DNA from: Trebonia sp963759545
GTDB lineage: Bacteria; Actinomycetota; Actinomycetes; Streptosporangiales; Streptosporangiaceae
NCBI GenBank assembly: GCA_963759545.1
Contig: CAVXAB010000043.1
Span: 8,476-72,475, forward strand
Reading direction: 5' to 3'
Length of the DNA stretch: 64,000 nt
Shown here: positions 15,754-25,150 of the stretch, one piece after another
Layout of the letters: each line of letters opens with the position of its first letter
Position numbering within the stretch: position 1 is the first letter of the stretch
Program-made: the position numbers and the translations under genes
The notes under the pieces: model-generated
Seen by the model: only the letters and a program-made list of their open reading frames with translations
What the model was told of the DNA's origin: nothing
Databases searched by the model: none

Positions 15754-16448
15754 TTAGGCCGTCGGCGGAGCCGCCAGGCCCGCGGCGGCGGCGCGGGCGC
15801 GGGCGACCTCGGCCGGCTCCAGGCCGACCAGGCGCAGGCAGGCGGCCGCGATCTCGTGCCCGTAGCCCTCGCGCATCGCGCCCGCGCGGCGCAACTGGAT
15901 GACCGACTCCACGAGCTGCATGAGCAGGGCCGCGGTGAGGGACTCGTCCATGCCGTGGCCGGCCGAGGCCCCCTGCCCGAGTCGCCCGTAGACCGCCTGG
16001 AGTTGCGCCCGCTCCGCCCGGAACGACGCGAACTCCCCGGCCTGGACCTCAGGCATCAGGTAGAGGGTGGCGATGTTGTGCGGGGCCTGGGTGAGCGTCG
16101 CCACGTCGATCAACGCCAGCGCGTACAGTCCCGCCGCCGGGTCGTCGCGGCACCGGGACTCCAGCCAGGCGGCGACCCGCAGGCTCGGCCGCACCGACTC
16201 GGTGAGCAGCTCGAGGAGGATCTCGTCCTTGCCGGCGAAGTAGTAGTAAAGCGACGCCTGCCGGATGCCGACCCGCTCGGCGATCTGCCTGGTGGTGGTC
16301 GCGGCGAGGCCCTGGCTGACGAACAGCTCCGCCGCGGCGTTGAGGATCTCCGCGCGGGGCGCGACCTGGGCGTCGCTGGCCGGCCGGAGCCGGGGACGGC
16401 CAGCGCGCCGCCGGCCAAGCTCCGCGTCTCTTCGTCTTTTTCTCCCAC
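15754..16448 (-). CDS. TetR family regulator of the urea carboxylase cluster (5' end disturbed)
   Basis: A TetR helix-turn-helix is clear: EILNAAAELFVSQGLAATTT, RQIAERVGIRQASLYYYFA, GKDEILLELL, followed by a C-terminal ligand domain. The frame holding the helix-turn-helix has no ATG, GTG or TTG upstream. The only plausible start, GTG 16448, is in another frame and would be joined if the A5 run (complement of 16437-16441) had one more base; that gives 231 residues. The IS element ends about 15 bp upstream. Either the insertion or a homopolymer error has removed the normal start. In related actinobacterial clusters a TetR gene accompanies the urea carboxylase genes; the 28-bp palindrome at 26761 is a candidate target. 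Confidence 0.6.
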
Positions 16449-16469
16449 GCGAGTGATTATCGTGACTCC

Positions 16470-16489
16470 GCCGCTCTTGAAAGAGCGGC
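16470..16489. repeat. Right-end hairpin of the IS element
   Basis: Perfect 9-bp arms GCCGCTCTT and AAGAGCGGC around GA, directly beyond the tnpB stop. In IS605-type elements the tnpB 3' end and right end also encode the guide (omega) RNA, so this hairpin may be part of one. Confidence 0.55.
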
Positions 16490-16492
16490 TTC

Positions 16493-17694
16493 TCAGGTCG
16501 CTTGTTGGGCTACCTGGAGGGCAAGCCCTGCCCGCAGAATGTTTCTGGCGGCGTTGACGTCGGCGTGGGCCTCGTGGCCGCACGCCAGACATCGGAACGC
16601 CTCTTGGGTGACGCGGTTCCCCGCTGCGATGTGCCCGCATTCGGCGCACCTCTGGGAGGTGTGACGGGGGTCGACTGCGATCACTGTCCGTCCGGCGCTT
16701 TCAGCCTTGGCGGACAGGACGTCGCAGGAACACCCCCCACCCGCGTCGTTGATGGATTTGTTCAGGCCCGACTTGGCTGCCGCGCCGTTGGGCTCGTAGC
16801 GCGCCGTTGCCGTCCGAGCGCGGCTTCGGGCGCTGGGTCATGTTCGCGATCTGCAGGTCCTCGTGAACGATCAGGTCGTGGTCGCGGACCAGCGTCAGGG
16901 CGGTCTTGTGGGCGTGGTCCAGCCGCTGCGCGGCGGACCTTGCCGTGCAGCGCCGCGACATTGCGCCACGGCCTTGCTGCCGTCGGCCGCTGCCTCGTTT
17001 CTTGTGGGCGAGGTCCCGCTGGGCTACCGCGAGCCGTCTGGTGGTCGCGGCGAGAGGGCGCGGGTTCGGGACATGCGTGCCGTCGCTGGTGGTGAGGAAC
17101 GAGGCGATGCCCAGGTCAATGCCGATCGCCGCGCCGGTCGGCTCCAGCGGCTCGGCGGGTACGTCGTCGCAGGACAAGACCACGTACCAGCGGCCGCCTT
17201 CCCGCTTGACGGTGATCGTCTTGACGCGTGCCCTTGACGGCCCGGTGCTGGTGGACGCGGACGTGGCCGATGCCCTTGGAGGTAGACGCGGGTGACGGTG
17301 GGGTGCGGGACGGAATCCCAGCGGGCGCCGTCCTTTTCGCGGCCATTCGATGGAGTCCCACCAGCCGCGGCCCTTGAACCGCGGGTAGCCCGGCTTTTCG
17401 CCCTGCCTTGCACGCGTCGGAAGAAGGCCTGGAACGCGAGGTCGAGGCGGCGGATCGCGGCCCGCTCGCAGGTGAACGCCCACCGCCCGTACCGCTCCGG
17501 GTCGGCGGCTCGGATCTCCTTGAGCTGCGCGTCCTGGCTGTAGAACGTGACCTGGTGCGTGCCCATGCGCCAGGCCTCGCGCCGCTCCTCCAAGGCGGCG
17601 TTGTAGAGCTGGCGGGTGTCCTCGAGGCACTCGGTCGAGCGCGGCCTCCTGTTGCGTGGTGGGCCGCAGCAGGAACTTGTACGGATCGCCTCAT
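16493..17694 (-). pseudogene. tnpB: TnpB (RNA-guided nuclease family) pseudogene
   Basis: Reading from 17694 leftwards, TnpB segments appear in order but in alternating frames: YKFLLRPTTQQEAALDR; LEDTRQLYNAALEERREAW; GYPRFKGRGWWDSIEW; VKTITVKREGGRWYVVLSCD; GAAIGIDLGIASFLTTSDG (RuvC-I Asp); HDLIVHEDLQIANMTQRP (RuvC-II Glu); then HTSQRCAECGHIAAGNRVTQ with a second CLACG (zinc ribbon) and HADVNAARNIL (RuvC-III Asp). At least five shifts are needed to join them, far denser than the isolated indels elsewhere in the window. The catalytic residues survive, but no intact protein can be made. Confidence 0.8.
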
Positions 17695-17982
17695 CGCAGG
17701 ATCTTCGCCGACCAGCGGATGACAAGCGTCGGAACACCGTCATTGACGGCGGTGCCGGGCAGCAGCTGCTTCCATGCCGGGGACGGGGGAAGCGCGGACA
17801 GCTTGGCCGAAACGATCCGCATAGTTGCACCTCCGCATCTGATCCACGGTTTCTTGGGAACAGGATAGCGATAGAAAAGTCAATCTGCATTCATTAACGA
17901 CATCGTGTTCGCATGCCTCTTGGGCTGTCATCGGACGTGGCCGGTTGTTGTGGACGCCTCCGTCGTTGAACGAGCGGCTTGA

Positions 17983-19719
17983 TTATCGCAGTGCCTCCCG
18001 CCAGGCGCGCCAGCCGCCGTAGCCGGTAATGTCCGCCGCGCCGGCCGTGGCGGCCGGCTCGCACAGGAAGCCGAGCACGTCGCGGCCGTCGTCGAGGCAG
18101 ACAAGGCCGACCGCCATCGGCGAGGCGAGGCCGGCCATGAACCGCGCGAACCCGGCGGCAGGCAGGCGCCACACCTCACCGGGGATCGACGCGCCCCCTT
18201 GAGCCTCCCGCACCAGGCCGGGCTTGGGCGGCGTGGTGTCCAGGGCGAGCAGCCGGTAGCGTTTCGCGGTGGCGGCCGTGCCTGCCAGGGTGCCGCCCGC
18301 CGCGAGCAGCTCATGGTTCAGCGGCTGGCCCGACAGGTGCGCGCCGACGACGAGGAGGTCGACCGGTGCCTGGTCGTACCGCCGGGCGATCTCGGCGAGC
18401 CGCGCGTCGCCGCCGGCGGGGCCGGTGAGCATGATCCCGAACGGCAGTCCGCGCACCGTTCCTGCCGGGACCGCGACCGACGCGAGGTCGAGCAGGTTCG
18501 CGAAGTTGGTGTACCGGCCGAGCCTGGCGTTGACGCCGACCGGGTCGGCGGCCACGTCGGCGAGCGTCGGGTGCGCCGTCGTCGTCGGGGTAAGCAGCGC
18601 GTCGAAGCCGGCCAGCACGGCCGCGGCCCGCGCCGCCAGCCGGTCAAGCCGCTGCTGGTCGGCGAACAGGTCGGCGGCGGTGAAGCGGGCGCCGTCGAGG
18701 ATGATCCGGGCGACGACCGGGTCCAGGTCCGTGCCGATCAGCCCGGTGTTGGCGGCGAGGTGCGCGCCGACCGCCGTGTACCGCTCGGCGACGAACGCCC
18801 CGCCGTACAGCAGGGCGGCTGCTTCGAGCAGCGGGGTGATGTCGACCTCGGCTGTCTCCACGCCGGCCATCCCGAGCCTGGACACAGCGGCCGCGAACGC
18901 CTCCGCCCAGCCGTCGGCGAGCCCGTCGAGCTGGGCTGGCAGCGGGACGGCGACCTTCGGCGCCATGTCCAGAGGCGCTCTGTCACCAGGCGCTCTGTCA
19001 CCAGGCGCCAGCCGCCACGCGCCGCGCGGGCGGTCACCGAGCAGGGCCGCCAGCGGGTCGTGCCCGTCAGGTCCTGCCATCGTCGTGACGGCCTCCCTGG
19101 CCAGGTCAAGCGAGCGGGCGAAGACGGTCACGCAGTCAAGCGACCGGCAGGCGGGCACCACGCCGGTGGCCGGGATGACGCCGCGCGTCGGCTTCACGCC
19201 GACCACGCCGTTCAGCGCGGCGGGTACCCGGCCAGAGCCGGCCGTGTCCGTGCCGAGGGCCAGGTCGACGAGGCCGAGCGCGACCGCGACCGCCGAGCCC
19301 GAGCTTGACCCGCCGGAGATCCGCGCCGGGTCCCAGGCGTTGCGCACCGCGCCGTGCGGGCTGCGGGTGCCGACCAGGCCGGTGGCGAACTGGTCAAGGT
19401 TGGTCTTGCCGAGGACGACCGCGCCGGCGGCGCGCAGCCGGGCGACGGCGGTCGCGTCTTCGGCGGGCTGGTAAGCGAACGAGGGGGCGGCCGCCGTGGT
19501 GGGCAGCCCCGCCACGTCGATGTTGTCCTTGACGGCGGCGACCAGGCCGGCCAGCGGCAGTATCTCGCCGTCGGCCACGCGTGCGTCGATCATCGCCGCC
19601 TCTGCCAGGGCCTCGCCTGGCGGCCGCAGCGTGATCCAGACCTCCGGCCGGCCCGCCGCGCCGATCGCGGCGTACGCGGCGCGGACCCGGTCGACGGTAC
19701 TCACCACCACGGGCCTCAC
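17983..19719 (-). CDS. atzF: Allophanate hydrolase
   Basis: 578 residues; the GTG at 19719 overlaps the urea carboxylase stop by four bases (GTGA). An amidase-signature domain fills residues ~1-430, with the Ser-cisSer-Lys residues in AAVKDNIDVAG and RISGGSSSGSAVAVALGLVD, and DTAGSGRVPAAL. A C-terminal allophanate hydrolase domain begins near VDLLVVGAHLSGQPLNHEL. It splits allophanate into ammonia and CO2, the second step of ATP-dependent urea degradation. Its TAA stop lies within GCGATAATC, the exact border of the inserted IS element, so the gene itself is intact. Confidence 0.92.
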   Translation of the reverse strand: MRPVVVSTVDRVRAAYAAIGAAGRPEVWITLRPPGEALAEAAMIDARVADGEILPLAGLVAAVKDNIDVAGLPTTAAAPSFAYQPAEDATAVARLRAAGAVVLGKTNLDQFATGLVGTRSPHGAVRNAWDPARISGGSSSGSAVAVALGLVDLALGTDTAGSGRVPAALNGVVGVKPTRGVIPATGVVPACRSLDCVTVFARSLDLAREAVTTMAGPDGHDPLAALLGDRPRGAWRLAPGDRAPGDRAPLDMAPKVAVPLPAQLDGLADGWAEAFAAAVSRLGMAGVETAEVDITPLLEAAALLYGGAFVAERYTAVGAHLAANTGLIGTDLDPVVARIILDGARFTAADLFADQQRLDRLAARAAAVLAGFDALLTPTTTAHPTLADVAADPVGVNARLGRYTNFANLLDLASVAVPAGTVRGLPFGIMLTGPAGGDARLAEIARRYDQAPVDLLVVGAHLSGQPLNHELLAAGGTLAGTAATAKRYRLLALDTTPPKPGLVREAQGGASIPGEVWRLPAAGFARFMAGLASPMAVGLVCLDDGRDVLGFLCEPAATAGAADITGYGGWRAWREALR

Positions 19720-22700
19720 CGGGCCGCTCCGCCCGCGTCCCCGTCGGGCAGCACCGCGGCCACTACCTGCCCGGCGGCTACCTGCGCGCCGGCGGTGACG
19801 TACACGCCGGCCACGGTCCCGTCGTGCGGCGCGGTGAGGATCGTCTCCATCTTCATGGCCTCAAGCGAGGCGAGCTTGTCTCCCTTCGCGACCCGGCTGC
19901 CCGGCCGTGCCGTCACTTGCCAGACACTGGCGATGAACGGCGCTTGAACGGCGGTCGCCCGTTCCGGCACCGCGACCGGGACCGCGGCGGCGGCGGTGGC
20001 GGCGGCGCTGATGGCTGGCTCTGCGTCGGCCCGGTCGAACTCGCCGGAGGCCCGCCAGCGTTCCTTCTCCGCCGCGAACGCGGCCCCCTGCCGCGACCTG
20101 AACGCCGCGATGCCCGCCGCGTGCTCCGTGAGGAACCGGGTGTAGGACCCGTAGTCGAACCAGCCCGCGGTCACCTCGACGTGGCCGCGCCCGGCGTCGG
20201 TCTCTGCCCGGAGGTCAAGCAGTTCCTCGGCGCTGACCGGGTACCACTCGATCTGGTCGAAGAACCGCAGGCTCCACGGCTGGTCGGCGAACAGCCCGGC
20301 GCGGCGGAACCGGTTCCACACCTGGATGGTGCGGCCGACGAACTGGTAGCCGCCGGGTCCTTCCATGCCGTAGATGCACAGGTAGGCGCCGCCGATGCCG
20401 ACGGAGTTCTCCGCCGTCCAGGTCCGCGCCGGGTTGTACTTGGTGGTCACCAGCCGGTGCCGTGGGTCGACCGGGGTGGCGACGGGCGCGCCTAGGTACA
20501 CGTCGCCGAGGCCGAGGACCAGGTACTTCGCGGCGTACACGATGTCGCGGACGTCCGCCACGGACTCAAGTCCGTTGATCCGCCTGATGAACTCGATGTT
20601 CCACGGCGTCCACGGCGCATCGGAGCGCACCCCGTGCATGTACCGCTCGATCGCCAGCCGGGTTGCCGGGTCGTCCCAGGACAGCGGCAGCCGCACGGAC
20701 CGAGTCGGGACGCGCAGCTCGTGCGTTGGCGGCAGCTCTTCCTCGATCCGCCGCAGCAGCGGGAGCAGCGACCGGGCGCGGAGCCTGCCCGCGTCGGTGT
20801 GCACCTGCAGCGACCTGATGCCGGGCGTGAGGTCCACGACGCCGTCGAGGCCCTCGGCCTCAAGGGCCTCCTGCAGCGCGTGCACCCGCATCCGCAGGCC
20901 CAGGTCGAGGACCGGGTCGCCGTACTCGACGATGACGTTGTCGTCGCCGTCGCGCCGGTAGACCACGGCGGGCGCGTCCGTGCCCGCCTCGTGCCGCGCG
21001 AGGACGCCGTCGTCTCCGTCGCCCCCGGTGCGCGTCAGCGTCGGTACCGCGCGGCGGTCGCGCAGCGCGCCCGCGCCGGCTTCCTTCACCGCGACGAAGC
21101 GGACCGTGTCGCCCGGGCGCAGCTGGCCCGTCTTCCACAGCTCGCCGCTGGCGACGACGGCGGGGCAGACGAACCCGCCAAGGCTCGGCCCGTCCGGGCC
21201 GAGGATGATCGGGGTGTCACCGGTGAAGTCGAGCGCGCCGACGGCGTAGGGCACGTCGTGGATGTTGGACGGGTGCAGCCCGGCCTCGCCGCCGTCCTCG
21301 CGGGCCCACGACGGGCGGGGGCCGATGAGCCGGACGCCGGTGCGCGCGGAGTTGTGGTGGACGGTGTAGACGCACGTGTACAGCTCGTCGATGTCGGCGC
21401 GGGTGAAGAAGTCCGGTGCCGCGTGCGGCCCCTCGGTGACCCCGATCTCCCAGTCGCTGACAAGGGCCGGCCGGCGGTCCGCCGGCGTCTCGGCCGGCTC
21501 GCCGAGCGGCGCCTGGGTGCCCGCGCGCAGCACGTCCCCTGCCTGCAGGGCGCGGCCGCCGTGGCCGCCGAACCGGCCCAGGGTAAACGTCGACGCGCTG
21601 CCCAGGTACTTCGGCACGTCGAGGCCGCCGCCCACCGCGAGGTAAGCGCGCAGGCCAGGCCCGGGGATCGCGCCGATCGCCAGGACGGCGCCCGCGGGCA
21701 CGGTCACCGGCGTCCACCACGGGACCGCCGCCCCGTTGAGCCCCGCACCATTCAGCACCGCGTCCGACACCGCGCCGCCCAGGCAGATGAGCGTGTCGTG
21801 GGAGAACCGGAGGGTCGGCCCGGTCGCGGTGATCTCCAGCGCGGCCGCGCCCTCGGGGTTGCCGACGGCGAGGTTGGCCTCACGGAGCGACACCTCGTCC
21901 ATCGGCCCGCTCGGCGGCACGCCGACCTGCCAGTAGCCCAGCCGCCCCGGCCAGTCCTGCACCGTCGTCAGCGCGCCCGGCTCTAGCACGTCGATCCGCG
22001 GCTCCGGGTCGGTCACGCCGTCCAGGGTGGACGTCGAGTGCGCGACGGCCCGCACGTCGGGCCGTGCCGCGACGGCGCGCAGCAGCCCCAGGTTGGTCGC
22101 GACCCCGTCGACGCGAGTCACCGTCAGTGCGCCGGCGAGCGCTGCCAGGGCCTCGTCCCGGTCAGCGCCGCGGGCGATGATCTTCGCGATCATCGGGTCG
22201 TAGTGGGGCGATACCTCCAGCCCCGCTTCGATCCAGGCGTCGATGCGGACGGGACCGTCAGGGAAGGTCACGGACGTGACGAGGCCCGGGCTCGGGGCGC
22301 CGCCGCGGCCGGGGTCCTCGGCGTAGACGCGAGCCTCGACGGCGTGACCGCGGGCCACGTGCCGCGACGCGGCGAACCGCGCGACGCCGTCCGGTCCCAG
22401 GCCGGCCAGCCGGAGCATCTGCTCGACGAGGTCAACGCCGTAGACCTCCTCGGTCACCGGGTGCTCGACCTGGAGCCGCGCGTTCACTTCGAGGAACGAC
22501 GCCTCCCGGCGTGCCGGGTCGTACACGAACTCGACCGTGCCCGCGGACCGGTACGCGACGGAGGCGGCCAGGTCGCGGGCCGCCTGGTGGAGCCGGCGCC
22601 GCAGCGTCGGCGGCAGCCCGGGGGCCGGGGCCTCCTCGATCACCTTCTGGTTGCGCCGCTGCAGTGAGCAGTCCCTGTCGCCGAGCAGCGCGACGCGCCC

Positions 22701-23372
22701 GGTGCCGTCACCGAAGACCTGCACCTCGACATGGCGGGCCGGGCGCACCAGCCGCTCAAGGAATACGCCGCCAGCGCCGAAGTTCGCCGCTGCCAGGCGC
22801 TGCACGCGGGCGAACGCCTCCGCGACCGCGGCCTCGTCGGCGCAGGCCTGCAGGCCGATGCCCCCGCCACCGCCGGTCGCCTTGACCATCACGGGGAAGC
22901 CGATCGACCGGGCCTGCTCAACGGCGTCTTCAGCCGTCGCGAGCAGGCCGGTGCCTGCCAGCAGCGGCACGTCGGCGGCGCGGGCGAGTTCCCGCGCCGT
23001 GTGCTTGTCGCCGAACGCCTCAAGTTGCTCAGGGGTCGGGCCGGCGAACGCGATGCCCGCCTTCTCGACCGCCCGCGCGAAGCCGGCGTTCTCGGAGAGG
23101 AAGCCGTAGCCGGGATGGATGGCGCCGGCCCCGGCGGACTTGGCCGCGGCCAGGATGGCGTCGGCGTTCAGGTAGGAATCCTGCGGCCTGGCCGGGCCGA
23201 TGAGGACCGCCTCGTCGGCCTCACGGACGTGCGGCGCGGCGCGGTCGGCCGCCGAGTAGACCGCCACCGTCCGCAGGCCCAGCGTGCGGGCGGTGCGGAT
23301 GACGCGGCGGGCGATCTCGCCGCGGTTGGCGACCAGGACGGTGTCGAACGCCCAGCCCCGCAACTCGTTCAC
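19716..23372 (-). CDS. Urea carboxylase (possibly guanidine carboxylase)
   Basis: 1218 residues, starting in a GTGA overlap with the UAAP2 stop. Domain order: biotin carboxylase (1-~450; VLVANRGEIARRVIRTAR, KATGGGGGIGLQ, VEVQVFGDGTG), KipA-type carboxyltransferase (~470-800; DVLEPGALTTVQDWPGR, GDTPIILGPDGPSLGGFVCP), KipI-type domain (~830-1050; VNARLQ-type biotin carboxylase residues lie earlier), and a C-terminal biotinyl domain with EAMKME, Lys near 1174. It carboxylates urea with ATP and bicarbonate to allophanate. Many homologues beside UAAP genes prefer guanidine; I cannot place the discriminating residue by eye, so the substrate is open. Confidence 0.92.
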   Translation of the reverse strand: MNELRGWAFDTVLVANRGEIARRVIRTARTLGLRTVAVYSAADRAAPHVREADEAVLIGPARPQDSYLNADAILAAAKSAGAGAIHPGYGFLSENAGFARAVEKAGIAFAGPTPEQLEAFGDKHTARELARAADVPLLAGTGLLATAEDAVEQARSIGFPVMVKATGGGGGIGLQACADEAAVAEAFARVQRLAAANFGAGGVFLERLVRPARHVEVQVFGDGTGRVALLGDRDCSLQRRNQKVIEEAPAPGLPPTLRRRLHQAARDLAASVAYRSAGTVEFVYDPARREASFLEVNARLQVEHPVTEEVYGVDLVEQMLRLAGLGPDGVARFAASRHVARGHAVEARVYAEDPGRGGAPSPGLVTSVTFPDGPVRIDAWIEAGLEVSPHYDPMIAKIIARGADRDEALAALAGALTVTRVDGVATNLGLLRAVAARPDVRAVAHSTSTLDGVTDPEPRIDVLEPGALTTVQDWPGRLGYWQVGVPPSGPMDEVSLREANLAVGNPEGAAALEITATGPTLRFSHDTLICLGGAVSDAVLNGAGLNGAAVPWWTPVTVPAGAVLAIGAIPGPGLRAYLAVGGGLDVPKYLGSASTFTLGRFGGHGGRALQAGDVLRAGTQAPLGEPAETPADRRPALVSDWEIGVTEGPHAAPDFFTRADIDELYTCVYTVHHNSARTGVRLIGPRPSWAREDGGEAGLHPSNIHDVPYAVGALDFTGDTPIILGPDGPSLGGFVCPAVVASGELWKTGQLRPGDTVRFVAVKEAGAGALRDRRAVPTLTRTGGDGDDGVLARHEAGTDAPAVVYRRDGDDNVIVEYGDPVLDLGLRMRVHALQEALEAEGLDGVVDLTPGIRSLQVHTDAGRLRARSLLPLLRRIEEELPPTHELRVPTRSVRLPLSWDDPATRLAIERYMHGVRSDAPWTPWNIEFIRRINGLESVADVRDIVYAAKYLVLGLGDVYLGAPVATPVDPRHRLVTTKYNPARTWTAENSVGIGGAYLCIYGMEGPGGYQFVGRTIQVWNRFRRAGLFADQPWSLRFFDQIEWYPVSAEELLDLRAETDAGRGHVEVTAGWFDYGSYTRFLTEHAAGIAAFRSRQGAAFAAEKERWRASGEFDRADAEPAISAAATAAAAVPVAVPERATAVQAPFIASVWQVTARPGSRVAKGDKLASLEAMKMETILTAPHDGTVAGVYVTAGAQVAAGQVVAAVLPDGDAGGAAR

Positions 23373-24106
23373 TCGCAGCCAGCCGTGACGATCATGCGCA
23401 GCGGTGTCGGGTTGAAGTCGTTACACGGGTTGTTCACCTGGGGGCAGTTAGAGACCAGGACGAGGATGTCCATCCCGGCGCGGAACGCGACCCGCTTGCC
23501 CGGCGCGGAGATACCGTCCACGATGCCGAGCGTGCCGTCGGCCTCGACCGGCACGTTCATGAACCAGTTGAGATTGGACACCAGGTCACGGGCGCCCATG
23601 CCGTACTTGCTCGCCTCGGCGAGGAAGTTCTCCCTGCACCCGTGCTCGGACGCGGTGTGGTGGCCGTAGCGGAGGGTGTTGGACTCCTTCCCGCAGGCGC
23701 CGCCGATGGTGTCCTGCCGGTCGATCTCGTTCGCGATGACGGTGGCGAGCGGGTTCCCCTGGTTGGAGCGGAGCACCGTCCCGGTCCGCACGTAGACGTT
23801 GCCGCCCCAGGCGATCGTGTCCGGCACGGAGTACCGCTCGCTGGTGTCGTGCGCGTTGTACAGCAGGCAGTCGCCCGACTGGTTGGCGCCGACGTCGACG
23901 ATGGTGAGGACGTCGCCCTTCCGCACGACGGCCGACCACGGGGCGCGGGCCGGGACCACCTCGTCGAGCACGATCTCGCCGTCGGCGAGCGGCCCGGCCA
24001 GGTTAAGCACGGTGCCCTCGGCGTAGCGGTCGGGGTCGAGGACGTCCTTGAGGTCTTCCGGGCAGTCCGGCGTCCGGCCGGCGGCGTCGGTGACGGTGTT
24101 CACCAA
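23369..24106 (-). CDS. Urea-amidolyase-associated protein UAAP2 (carboxyguanidine deiminase-type subunit)
   Basis: 245 residues; start TTG 24106 or GTG 24103, one base after the UAAP1 stop. The sequence has VVRKGDVLTIVDVGANQSGD, CLLYNAHDTSERYSVPDTIA and a Cys pair region CPQVNNPCNDFNP that are characteristic of this DUF1989-type family. UAAP1 and UAAP2 relatives have been shown to form the carboxyguanidine deiminase CgdAB that works with guanidine carboxylase; here that activity is inferred from homology and gene order. Overlaps the carboxylase start by four bases. Confidence 0.88.
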   Translation of the reverse strand: MVNTVTDAAGRTPDCPEDLKDVLDPDRYAEGTVLNLAGPLADGEIVLDEVVPARAPWSAVVRKGDVLTIVDVGANQSGDCLLYNAHDTSERYSVPDTIAWGGNVYVRTGTVLRSNQGNPLATVIANEIDRQDTIGGACGKESNTLRYGHHTASEHGCRENFLAEASKYGMGARDLVSNLNWFMNVPVEADGTLGIVDGISAPGKRVAFRAGMDILVLVSNCPQVNNPCNDFNPTPLRMIVTAGCE

Positions 24107-24107
24107 G

Positions 24108-24956
24108 TCAGATCCCCCTCGCGGCGGCGTAGTCGGCGGTGTTGAGGTAGTAGCGCAGGGCCTCGGGGCTCGCGTCCCAGCGAGCGTCGGCCGGGCCGGT
24201 CGGCCGGGACTTCCAGGCGTGCACCCGCAGCGGGCCGCACGTGTACCGCGGCCGGGGGTCGACCGGGTGCGGGACGTTGGCGACCAGGATGATCAGCGGC
24301 AGCTCGGCGAGAAGTTCCACCGATGTGCCCGGGCCGGCGCCGCCGACGAACGTAAGGCCGCCGTCCTGGCCGACCCGGACCCCTTTGAAGAAGGAGACGC
24401 TCGGCGGCAGGTCGCGCGGGGCCAGGCCGTGCTTGGCGGCCGCGAGGGTGAACAGCTCGCGCCCTGACGGGCTTGGCCCCTGCGGGGCGGAGCCGCCGTA
24501 CCTGGCCTGGTTGGCCTGCGCGGTGGAGGTGCCGCACAAGGCGTCGTGACATCCGGAGTCGTCGGCCACGATGGTCGCCAGGACCCGGCCGTCGCCGGAC
24601 AGCAGCGGGTGCCCGGCCCGGAGGTAGGCCTGCCACGGGATCTTCACGGTGTCGGCCACGTTGAGCCGTTCCCACGGCTCAAGGGCGTTGTAGACCAGCA
24701 CGTGCGCGCAGGCGTCGCCGGTGACGTCCTCAAGGCGGACCCGGGTGCCGCGTGCGACGACCTTGTGCGCGTAGTTGCCCCCGGCGACGGTCTCCGCCCA
24801 GGTCAGCGTCGCGACGTCGACGCCCGGCGGCGGGAACGGCGTGCTGGACGCGGGCAGGTACGGCATCGCGTCGGCAACCTGCCCGCCGCGCGCCCGCGCG
24901 TCGGCGCGGGCGCTGTGGACCGTGTCAGTCTCGTGCTCGTCGGCCGCAGTAGCCAA
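24108..24956 (-). CDS. Urea-amidolyase-associated protein UAAP1 (carboxyguanidine deiminase-type subunit)
   Basis: About 282 residues from TTG 24956, chosen because GGAGGAG lies eight bases upstream; an upstream start at 24986 has no such site. DUF1989-type family: ETVAGGNYAHKVVARGTRVR, DACAHVLVYNALEPWERLNV, ending near NVPHPVDPRPRYTCGPLRV. It is a paralogue of UAAP2 (compare LVYNALEPWERLNVADT with LLYNAHDTSERYSVPDT). Even the start regions match: both carry GATC[CT]GACTTGG, so the gene pair probably arose by tandem duplication. First gene of the UAAP1-UAAP2-carboxylase-hydrolase operon; a long inverted repeat lies 38 bp upstream. Confidence 0.87.
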   Translation of the reverse strand: MATAADEHETDTVHSARADARARGGQVADAMPYLPASSTPFPPPGVDVATLTWAETVAGGNYAHKVVARGTRVRLEDVTGDACAHVLVYNALEPWERLNVADTVKIPWQAYLRAGHPLLSGDGRVLATIVADDSGCHDALCGTSTAQANQARYGGSAPQGPSPSGRELFTLAAAKHGLAPRDLPPSVSFFKGVRVGQDGGLTFVGGAGPGTSVELLAELPLIILVANVPHPVDPRPRYTCGPLRVHAWKSRPTGPADARWDASPEALRYYLNTADYAAARGI

Positions 24957-24993
24957 GTCGGATCTCCTCCCGGCGCGGACAGGCACCTCCGTC

Positions 24994-25038
24994 AGCGTGG
25001 GTCATGCGCGGCTATATTCGCCGCGTATGACCCACGCT
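24994..25038. promoter_or_regulatory. 45-bp inverted repeat upstream of UAAP1
   Basis: AGCGTGGGTCATGCGCGGC (24994-25012) pairs with 25020-25038 with one mismatch around TATATTC. The half-motif TGACCCACG also recurs as a direct copy near 25121. A 12-bp palindrome ATATCCGGATAT lies at 25068-25079. It lies in the 194-bp gap between the permease stop and the UAAP1 start. It could be an operator or an RNA hairpin; it does not match the guanidine riboswitch consensus I know. Confidence 0.5.
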
Positions 25039-25150
25039 CACGGGCGGGCACCCTCCGAGCGCCTGTTATATCCGGATATTTCGGGGTCGCAGGAGGCTCA
25101 TCGGCGTGAGATCCCGCACTTGACCCACGGTCATCCCTGACAGTGGTGAG

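Larger units (their letters stand above)
16463..17979 (-). mobile_element. Decayed IS200/IS605-type element (tnpB only)
   Basis: About 1.5 kb between the stop of allophanate hydrolase and the TetR gene. TGATTATCG occurs at both borders (16454-16462 and 17980-17988). The inner ends carry related hairpins: a perfect GCCGCTCTT/AAGAGCGGC pair at 16470-16489 next to tnpB's 3' end, and an imperfect version (CGTCGTTGAACGAGCGGC) at the other end. Subterminal hairpins without inverted terminal repeats are typical of IS200/IS605. No tnpA (Y1 transposase) is present, so it would be a non-autonomous tnpB-only element. Confidence 0.65.

Noticed and set aside
16463..17979. Active TnpB/omega-RNA system
   Set aside because: At least five frame interruptions in tnpB and no tnpA; it cannot make the nuclease as written.
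24957..25150. Guanidine-I riboswitch before UAAP1
   Set aside because: I could not find the conserved ykkC sequence blocks; only inverted repeats are visible. A covariance-model scan would decide.
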